Positions 1 to 5,884 of a stretch of 8,420 bases of DNA are shown in pieces; the first letter of the stretch is position 1; the number at the start of each line of letters is the position of its first letter. Below the pieces are notes generated by a model that did not search any database, had not been told where the DNA came from, and saw nothing but the letters and a program-made list of their open reading frames with translations. The stretch covers positions 1 through 8,420 of the forward strand of contig MFPH01000022.1 in the NCBI GenBank assembly GCA_001782645.1. Reading direction: 5' to 3'. The position numbers and the translations under genes are program-made. This DNA comes from Candidatus Levybacteria bacterium RIFCSPLOWO2_12_FULL_37_14. GTDB taxonomy: Bacteria > Patescibacteriota > Microgenomatia > Levybacterales > UBA12049.

Positions 1-1701
1 CATTCTTTGTTTTTCGCTGTATTTTCTATCTTCAAGAAATTGTTCTCCCAGAGAATCATATTGAATTAAGATATACTTTACAGAAAGTTCAGACAATAAG
101 GATTTCTCTTGTTCACCTGAAATCTTCTTTGCAATCATCTCGGCACTTCTAGTACCGAATAAAGGCTCTGCTTCGATTGACGGGTGAATATTTGATGCAA
201 ATGAAAATCGTTGTTGACGCGGAACCCAAAGAGTACGGAAATATTTATTTTGATTATATAAGAAATCTTTTAATTCAACATACTCCTTTGGCACATCATG
301 CTTCTTAAACGTACCCCCCAACTGTCCAAAAACCGCAGGATTAATTAAGAATATCCAAAGCGCTAAAAATGTAGCTGGTATTATGTAGTAGGCATCATGT
401 ATTCCTATCTTTCTGCTTAATACTTGATACTTAATGCTTGATACTCTGCTTGAAATCTTAAATAAACTATAGGGAATAAGAATCGAATATGACAAAGCAG
501 CTAGCAAATAAAATTTCGTGGGGTCTCTAAACATCACAAATCCCGGAATGTTTGTAAATAACCACAAGTAAATACCTCCGAAAGGCGGATTTGCTCCCTT
601 TGCCAGAAACGCTCCCGTAATCCCCAAAAATACAAAGAATAAAACGTATAATTTTTCTTGCTTATCTTTGAGCTTGTTAACAAAGGCCAATGAAGTAAAT
701 GCTAAAATCGGAAGTAATAAAAACTCCGGTTTCATAAACCCAACTTTGCCGAAAATATTTTCAGGCCAGTTGGGATGCAATAAAGAAAAGCTTTGAGAGA
801 AAGAGGCAAAACTCAAAAACTTTACTATTCCTGTTCCCGCATATGCATCTCCTAAAATATCAATAGGATTAATACGCGTAACCATTAATGGGATTATCCA
901 TGCCGCATGTAATAAAACAGCAACAAAACCGGGGATTATAAAAGTATTAAGTATTAAGTATCCCCACCTCGCTAAAGCTTCGAGGGGCGAGAAGGTATTA
1001 AGTATATTTTTTTTAAGATTTAAAATCATGTAAATTGCGACCGCAATCATACTTATATAGGCAATTCTGGGATCAAACATAACCTGAATGGCCAACACTA
1101 ATCCAGCCAACAATGCTAATTGAAAATTGAAAATTGTCCCGCCGAAGCGGGATCCCGCAATTGGCGGGAAAAATTGAAAATTTTTATTAGACGCCACACT
1201 GTGATCAATCAGCTTGATAAATCTTGCAAGAACTAAAGGAGCTAATGAATAGGACAAGGCTACTCCCATTTGCCCTCCGCTGACAACCATCAAGATATAA
1301 GTATTCGTACTAAAAACCATCGATGCGAAAATTTGCTGCCAAAATTTTGCTCGAGGCAAAACCGTTTTTAGTAAATACATGCTCGAAAAAATTGATAACC
1401 CAATAAATAGACCAAACCAGGAAAATTTATATGCAATAGACCATGTAATATGAAATGTTTGACTCAAAAAAACAGTAAATCCATGAAAAACGCCGAGAGA
1501 ATAAAAAGGAACCATTCCGCCAAACCCATTACCCTGAAACGGATTCCAAAGTGAAAAAAAGAAAGAATAATCTTTTAACATTTCGTCAAAAAGATAAGGC
1601 CAGTCACCGCCAATAATCTGAGGCGCTAAAAACCAATTGCGAAATACTAAGAAGACAAAGCCTAAAAAAAACAACGCATAAAAAATGTTTTGCTTTCTCA
1701 T
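1..1701 (-). CDS. Polytopic membrane protein, YfhO / GT-C-like, 567 aa visible, C-terminus beyond the left edge (partial)
   Basis: The frame is open from the ATG at 1701 to position 1, so the true protein is longer than 567 aa. Seen: a basic start (MRKQ), TM1 at about 6-24, a first outer loop with GGDWPYLFDEM (31-41), then SLWNPFQGNGFGG (50-62), typical of YfhO-type proteins; about ten further hydrophobic segments up to about 455; and IPGFVMFRDPTKF (385-397), matching the IPGF-MFR motif of the two upstream proteins. A soluble part follows with VPKEYVELKDFL (470-481) and LLSELSVKYILIQYD (535-549), parallel to MDP-YEK-LSY and LS-L-[IV]RYI in the paralogues. I infer the same fold and general role: transfer of lipid-linked sugar on the outer face. 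A PTPS-related membrane protein label would be an alternative for this type. The ATG overlaps the upstream TGA (ATGA) and no Shine-Dalgarno is visible, so translation is probably coupled. Three repeat insertions lie within it, all in frame. Confidence 0.82.
   Translation of the reverse strand, partial: MRKQNIFYALFFLGFVFLVFRNWFLAPQIIGGDWPYLFDEMLKDYSFFFSLWNPFQGNGFGGMVPFYSLGVFHGFTVFLSQTFHITWSIAYKFSWFGLFIGLSIFSSMYLLKTVLPRAKFWQQIFASMVFSTNTYILMVVSGGQMGVALSYSLAPLVLARFIKLIDHSVASNKNFQFFPPIAGSRFGGTIFNFQLALLAGLVLAIQVMFDPRIAYISMIAVAIYMILNLKKNILNTFSPLEALARWGYLILNTFIIPGFVAVLLHAAWIIPLMVTRINPIDILGDAYAGTGIVKFLSFASFSQSFSLLHPNWPENIFGKVGFMKPEFLLLPILAFTSLAFVNKLKDKQEKLYVLFFVFLGITGAFLAKGANPPFGGIYLWLFTNIPGFVMFRDPTKFYLLAALSYSILIPYSLFKISSRVSSIKYQVLSRKIGIHDAYYIIPATFLALWIFLINPAVFGQLGGTFKKHDVPKEYVELKDFLYNQNKYFRTLWVPRQQRFSFASNIHPSIEAEPLFGTRSAEMIAKKISGEQEKSLLSELSVKYILIQYDSLGEQFLEDRKYSEKQRM
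416..443. repeat. Four tandem heptamers, CTTRATR, without a core (site C)
   Basis: On the plus strand CTTAATA, CTTGATA, CTTAATG and CTTGATA follow one another without a gap. The consensus is the reverse complement of the TATTAAG unit flanking element B, so it is the same heptamer in the opposite orientation. It encodes part of a short polar stretch (SSIKYQVLSR, about residues 421-430) just after a membrane helix of the third large protein. No GC-rich core is present. Confidence 0.75.
944..1005. repeat. GC-rich inverted repeat flanked by TATTAAG heptamers, inside a coding region (element B)
   Basis: TATTAAG is repeated at 945-951 and 952-958 and again at 996-1002; the 11-bp word GTATTAAGTAT occurs at 944-954, 951-961 and 995-1005. 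Between them is a 34-bp core (962-995) with CCTCG (967-971) pairing with CGAGG (981-985) and, as an alternative, CTCGC (968-972) pairing with GCGAG (987-991). The outer direct repeats are 51 bp apart, exactly 17 codons, so the peptide ILNTF appears twice in the protein, at residues 233-237 and 250-254. The layout matches element A although the base sequence differs. Confidence 0.85.
1118..1182. repeat. Double GC-rich hairpin flanked by AT-rich heptamers, inside a coding region (element A)
   Basis: On the plus strand a run of ATTGAAA-type 7-bp units (AATTGAAAATT at 1118-1128 and again at 1125-1135) is followed by a 33-bp GC-rich core (1137-1169) and another AATTGAAAATT at 1172-1182. The core is two adjacent hairpins: TCCCGC / GCGGGA around CGAA (1137-1152), and TCCCGC / GCGGGA around AATTG (1153-1169). 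The outer direct repeats are 54 bp apart, exactly 18 codons, and accordingly the tripeptide NFQ occurs at residues 174-176 and 192-194 of the encoded protein. The encoded peptide falls in a hydrophilic stretch between membrane helices. Repeats of this style are, from memory, common in Patescibacteria assemblies. Confidence 0.85.
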
Positions 1702-4700
1702 TTTCGTATAAACGATTTCAGAAGCAGAAAAAACAGCAATAAAAATCCTCCTATCGATATCAGTAAGCTTACATAAAATAATTTTTGGGAAGTCATTTCG
1801 ATAATAAGTTCATAATTCTCCTTATTTTGCACATCTTCAGGACTAATATACCAGGAATTTGCGTATCCGTTTACGGGCAGGTGCGTCTTCTCGGCAATCG
1901 GATCCTGTCCAAACGTCTCAAAAGTATTCTGATCCAAGAAGATATTTTTATGCATTCCCTCAATAACATTATTATTAAAGTAACTGGTCAAATTTTCCCC
2001 GCTTGCTTCTGATGAAATAACAATATTCTTCGCCTGAAGAATAGCTGTAACAATCTTTCCAAAAAATCTTGAAATCAAACCCTTAAAAGTTTTTGCTTCA
2101 TTTATTCCATTGGGGAGAAATATCTTCCATTTTGCATTAAACCGCTGAGACAAAACCAAAGCATATGGATCTTTTGCGCCATGGACTGTTACTTTATACT
2201 TGGTCGGATTTATTTTTGTAAAAATAATCTGCGGTATTAATGCTTCTTTTGACTTAACAACCTTTTTTAAAATAATCTGAGAATCAGGAACTCTTACTAC
2301 ATATATGTTTTTGATCTCAATTTTCTTTACATTTTTGACGTTGCTTTGATCAGGAATGTCTTCCTGATCTTTGACAACATGTAGAAAAGCAGATTGAGCA
2401 TCCTTCCTTGAGAGAACTACTGCATTAAATTTTATCCACTCTTTTGACCGCAGTATCTCATTATATGTACTTTCTGCATATTGATTATTCCTTGTTCCTC
2501 CACTTTCATAAAGATCTATTGAGAAATTTTGATTGTAGGTAAGATAATCAAATGAAATAGTGTAAATTGAATCACCTGTCCAATCTTTTACGTCACGTAC
2601 TAATCCGCTGGTATTCCCCAAAAAACTATTATTAATTGCAAGGGTCACCAAATCTTCTCCTGATTCATTACTCGGAACTGCTTTCAGTCGCGGTTGCATA
2701 ATTACTGACAAATCTATCCGCTCAGGTGTTTCCCACATTGTTTGCTCAATAAGGTTTGGAAAATTGCGTACCGTAAGAGAGATCGGCAAGGAGGTCTTTC
2801 CTTTTAAATATACATCATCAAATCTAATCCATTCCCCCTCCAAACCTTTAGAAGAAAGTTTTTTTCCATCGACCGCAAGTTCAAGGTCTATGGTATTAAA
2901 ATCTTTCGCGTCTTCTTTATTGAGATATACTTCATATACGCCAGCCAACGATGAAATATCAGCTCCATAAGGCATATTCCAATAATCCGGCAGGGGGAAA
3001 TTCAGTTTTACAAATATGTCAGCGAACATTCCATCAATTAAATTCAAGAGGTATTTTTTTTCATCTATTGACTTTATGGAATCTTCACGTATGGCTTTCC
3101 GCAGCTTATTTTTATGTTTTATCAAGTCACTTTTCAGTTCAACTTTATTTGTAATAATTGAATAACTTGATCGAGTTGTTTTCTCTAATTCATCAATAAG
3201 TTTTTCTACTGCTTGTTGGTATCTAACAAGTGTAGCCTCCCATGAATTATATTCTCCATACTTATTAAACTCCCATAATTTAGGATCCTGCCAAGATTTA
3301 CTTAAATCGGCTATGCTTTTAATATTTCCAAGCAATGGTATTTCCTCTGCCCACCTTGCCAGCTCATTAATGCGCTTTTCTATAAAGTAAACGCTCCTAT
3401 CTATATAAGGGTCGCTTGCAGTTTTAAATCGGGCAAGATCTATTTTTTCACGTAATGCAATGAGCGGGTACAATAGGGAAGAAAATTTTTGCTTCACAGT
3501 GGGAGAAACAAACCTGGGAAGCTTCTTAACCTTAAAAAAATCAAAGATATCGCTCATGTTTTTTGCTTTAAAAAAGAGATCATCAAAAATCTTCGGCTGT
3601 CTTTCTAAAATTTTAATGTCATCGTAAAACGCTATTCTTTTATCGTTTTTATAAAAAGAAAGCGGAATATGCAAATTTACAAGATAGTCATTCCAATACG
3701 CTGTTTTCCCTGCCGCATAAATATGAGGTAAATAGGAAGAGTCATCAAACTCATAAATATGGTACTTATCTCCAATCGTTTTTATCTCTTTGACGCCTAA
3801 ACCTTTAATAAATTCTTTGTATTCTTGCTGTGTACCGGGAAGAAAATTACTAACATGAATATAGGGCTGTCCCGGAAAATTATTTCCATAAATATAAGGA
3901 TCTTCATTGTAGTAAATGTATCTTACGTTAAGCATTGAAAGCATATCGCGGATAGTAACGTAATTTTTCTCCCGAGCAGCTTGCAGAAAGCTTGGACCAA
4001 AGGATTCAAGCTCGACAAAACCCATAAACTCGTTTCTTCCTGCAAGATATGTGATTGTCGAAGGACCTTCATACGCTGCGTCATTTCCCCCTTTTATTGC
4101 TTGATAACCGGGATCGCTGAGAGGAAGAGAAAGAATTTTTCCATCAACAGGAAGCGATCGAAGATAGGAAAGAACTTTTTCGTACTCCGGATCCATGACT
4201 ACAATTGCGCTAACATTCTTCGTTTGCCAATGAATATACTGAAGGGTTTTTCCGCTAATGAAGGGCCAGGCAATAATTATCAGAAATCCTATGAGGAATA
4301 ACATAAGAGATATTCCTTGCCACTTCTTTATACGAGCAATGACCACTAAAAGCGCTTGACCCAAAAGCAGTGTATAGAAAAAGAGGTAAACCCACATCCA
4401 TTGTCCGAAAAAAATACGAAACATAGAAAAGCCGGGAATATGAAAAAGTAACCTATAGAAATTGAGTCCTATGGTTGTAATATTTGCGGTAACAAAGAAG
4501 AGCGTAATAAGGAAAAAAATACCGGTTAAAAGCATGGATTTCCTCTTATTCCATAAGAATCCAAGAATAAATATGGCTGGAAAAACAATAAAGACAAAGA
4601 AGAAAGGATTCGGTACCGCCATCTGTTGTAAGCCCAAAAGACTTATACTTAACTTAATGCCTGGTACAAGCGCATTAAAATACCCAAGCCCACTGTCGAT

Positions 4701-5510
4701 CCTTGCTGCTTGAGAAAAAACACCAGTGTTAGTGGGACTTCCCGGCGTCAAGAGGCTCTCGATCACCGGCGCAAGATGAAAAGCGTGCAAAAGAAAAAAG
4801 AGAACAACTCCAATAGCAATACCTTTCAACGGAAGCGGTTTGCGTATAACATATATTGTGTAAAACATCAAAAACAAAAACGCCAGGGGATAAAAAGCAA
4901 AAAATGCCGGCGATCCAACTATGCTAAAGTTTGGCGCAAACAGGAATGTAATCCCAAGAACAACAAACATATATCGCATATTTTGAGTCAGTAAATATCT
5001 AAGAAGCAAAAAGAAGATAAGGGGATTTAGAAATATCTGATTATCGGTCAACAGCATATGATTCCAGATTAAGATAGAAACCGGAGCGGACACGTAATAC
5101 AACCCTGCTATAAGAGCGCAAATTTCAGTAATCATAGGGGAGACGCCTACCATTCTCTTTTCTTCGTCTTGGAAAAGCAGCTGTTTAACGATAAGATAAC
5201 AGAAAAGAAATGCGCCGCTTAATAAAAGCCCATGGATAAAGGCAATCAGGATCGTTGGGGAATTAAGAATACTTTTAAGCCCGGCCAAAAGTAAGAAGAA
5301 AGGTATACCAAAGTAATTTACACCCTCTCCTCCAAGTCCGGAGTGAGAAATCGCATAGAGCGCTTGGCTGGTAAGGTAACGCAGTGGATCATAAAAATAC
5401 AACCTGCTGCTATCTCCCCCTAAATCCATTTCTCCCGGTTTAAACCAGAAAAACGGGACAAAAAAAAGAACAAGTGTAATTATAAAGGGAGGAATAAATC
5501 GGTATTTCAT
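1698..5510 (-). CDS. Large polytopic membrane protein, GT-C-type glycosyltransferase candidate with an added helical and beta-rich outer region, 1270 aa
   Basis: Paralogue of the 811-aa protein. Shared parts: TM1 (about 8-23), the first outer loop at 24-42 with GEMDLGGDSSRLYFYDP (D29, D33, D41), about 11 more helices to residue 418, FYRLLFHIPGFSMFR at 351-365 with FFGQWMWVY, MDPEYEKVLSYL at 439-450, MLSMLNVRYIYYN at 523-535, and the C-terminal block from about 1094 with NGYANSWYI (1214-1222) and a last helix (about 1244-1265) plus a basic tail. Unique part: about 640-1090. Its first half (640-837) is charged and helix-like; its second half (about 850-1078) is rich in alternating beta-type segments and looks like one or two carbohydrate-binding-like sandwiches, a fold call that is inference. 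Mycobacterial AftD likewise carries carbohydrate-binding modules on its outer side, so a polymer-acting glycosyltransferase is the best guess. There are no cysteines outside the membrane helices (only C104 and C131). The start overlaps the preceding stop (ATGA); a GGAG lies 16 nt upstream, rather far, so coupling is likely. Confidence 0.85.
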   Translation of the reverse strand: MKYRFIPPFIITLVLFFVPFFWFKPGEMDLGGDSSRLYFYDPLRYLTSQALYAISHSGLGGEGVNYFGIPFFLLLAGLKSILNSPTILIAFIHGLLLSGAFLFCYLIVKQLLFQDEEKRMVGVSPMITEICALIAGLYYVSAPVSILIWNHMLLTDNQIFLNPLIFFLLLRYLLTQNMRYMFVVLGITFLFAPNFSIVGSPAFFAFYPLAFLFLMFYTIYVIRKPLPLKGIAIGVVLFFLLHAFHLAPVIESLLTPGSPTNTGVFSQAARIDSGLGYFNALVPGIKLSISLLGLQQMAVPNPFFFVFIVFPAIFILGFLWNKRKSMLLTGIFFLITLFFVTANITTIGLNFYRLLFHIPGFSMFRIFFGQWMWVYLFFYTLLLGQALLVVIARIKKWQGISLMLFLIGFLIIIAWPFISGKTLQYIHWQTKNVSAIVVMDPEYEKVLSYLRSLPVDGKILSLPLSDPGYQAIKGGNDAAYEGPSTITYLAGRNEFMGFVELESFGPSFLQAAREKNYVTIRDMLSMLNVRYIYYNEDPYIYGNNFPGQPYIHVSNFLPGTQQEYKEFIKGLGVKEIKTIGDKYHIYEFDDSSYLPHIYAAGKTAYWNDYLVNLHIPLSFYKNDKRIAFYDDIKILERQPKIFDDLFFKAKNMSDIFDFFKVKKLPRFVSPTVKQKFSSLLYPLIALREKIDLARFKTASDPYIDRSVYFIEKRINELARWAEEIPLLGNIKSIADLSKSWQDPKLWEFNKYGEYNSWEATLVRYQQAVEKLIDELEKTTRSSYSIITNKVELKSDLIKHKNKLRKAIREDSIKSIDEKKYLLNLIDGMFADIFVKLNFPLPDYWNMPYGADISSLAGVYEVYLNKEDAKDFNTIDLELAVDGKKLSSKGLEGEWIRFDDVYLKGKTSLPISLTVRNFPNLIEQTMWETPERIDLSVIMQPRLKAVPSNESGEDLVTLAINNSFLGNTSGLVRDVKDWTGDSIYTISFDYLTYNQNFSIDLYESGGTRNNQYAESTYNEILRSKEWIKFNAVVLSRKDAQSAFLHVVKDQEDIPDQSNVKNVKKIEIKNIYVVRVPDSQIILKKVVKSKEALIPQIIFTKINPTKYKVTVHGAKDPYALVLSQRFNAKWKIFLPNGINEAKTFKGLISRFFGKIVTAILQAKNIVISSEASGENLTSYFNNNVIEGMHKNIFLDQNTFETFGQDPIAEKTHLPVNGYANSWYISPEDVQNKENYELIIEMTSQKLFYVSLLISIGGFLLLFFLLLKSFIRK
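2241..3593 (-). other. Region of about 450 residues present only in the 1270-aa paralogue
   Basis: Encodes about residues 640-1090 of the 1270-aa protein. The 811-aa paralogue has only some 25-30 residues at the same place, between RIAFIDR (633-639) and the conserved INPTKY (670-675). The part at 3000-3593 encodes charged helical segments such as YQQAVEKLIDELEKTTR (residues 764-780), which could form a coiled coil or helical bundle. The part at 2277-2963 encodes beta-rich sequence, for example EWIRFDDVYLKGKTSLPISL (893-912) and YTISFDYLTYNQNFSIDLY (983-1001). The boundaries are estimates from eye alignment. Confidence 0.6.
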
Positions 5511-5872
5511 CTAGTAGGATTTTCTCTCCATTGCTGAAAAATTCCCAATGCCATAAATAAAACGAGCCATACCGCTGCTTTTTCTGTTGAAACAGAAGTA
5601 CCGGTAAAAAGAAAGTCAATAAACATTACTGCCAATAATGCAAGACATAATAAAAAAGTTCTCCTACTATTTATTTGAAACATTTTTATAAAAATTCCAT
5701 AGAGCAATAATGTACCAAAAATCACGATATCTGAACTTACCTTTACAAAAAAAATGTCGACAAATATGGAAATCGTAACGAGAGCTAAAACTGTATTTTT
5801 ATTTTCTCTTAAGAAGGATTCTATCTTTTTAAGCTTTTTAGAAGTGGAGACTTTCGCCAGGATTTTCTTCAT
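5507..5872 (-). CDS. Small integral membrane protein of unknown function, 121 aa
   Basis: I do not recognise a family. The protein has a strongly basic, probably cytoplasmic N-terminal stretch (residues 1-25, many lysines), then four hydrophobic segments at about 27-42, 47-64, 71-90 and 97-113, with a short polar tail (QQWRENPTR). No catalytic motif is visible. It sits between two paralogous large membrane proteins: its start is 12 nt after the upstream stop and its TGA overlaps the ATG of the next gene (ATGA). No Shine-Dalgarno sequence is evident before its ATG, so it probably depends on re-initiation after the upstream gene. The position suggests an accessory subunit, a flippase-like helper for lipid-linked sugar, or a small structural partner of the neighbouring enzymes; this is inference from context only. 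That it is a real gene is supported by the tight overlaps and the coherent membrane profile. Confidence 0.8.
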   Translation of the reverse strand: MKKILAKVSTSKKLKKIESFLRENKNTVLALVTISIFVDIFFVKVSSDIVIFGTLLLYGIFIKMFQINSRRTFLLCLALLAVMFIDFLFTGTSVSTEKAAVWLVLFMALGIFQQWRENPTR

Positions 5873-5884
5873 AAATGTATTGTA

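Noticed and set aside
1137..1169. Hairpins of element A read as a transcription terminator
   Set aside because: They lie mid-gene in an uninterrupted frame and are not followed by a continuous U-tract on the transcribed strand; weak attenuation cannot be excluded.
416..1182. Direct repeats in the third gene read as a CRISPR array
   Set aside because: The repeats are 7-11 bp with no regular spacers of 25-40 bp, and each core is flanked by its own different repeat.
1..1701. Left-edge gene as a pseudogene damaged by repeat insertions
   Set aside because: The frame is intact for 567 codons, the motifs shared with the neighbours are preserved on both sides of the repeats, and the spacings of elements A and B are multiples of three.
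5873..5884. Promoter in the only intergenic gap
   Set aside because: The gap is 12 nt. TATGATACAAT just upstream resembles a -10 box, but no spaced -35 box is convincing and AT-rich DNA gives such matches by chance.
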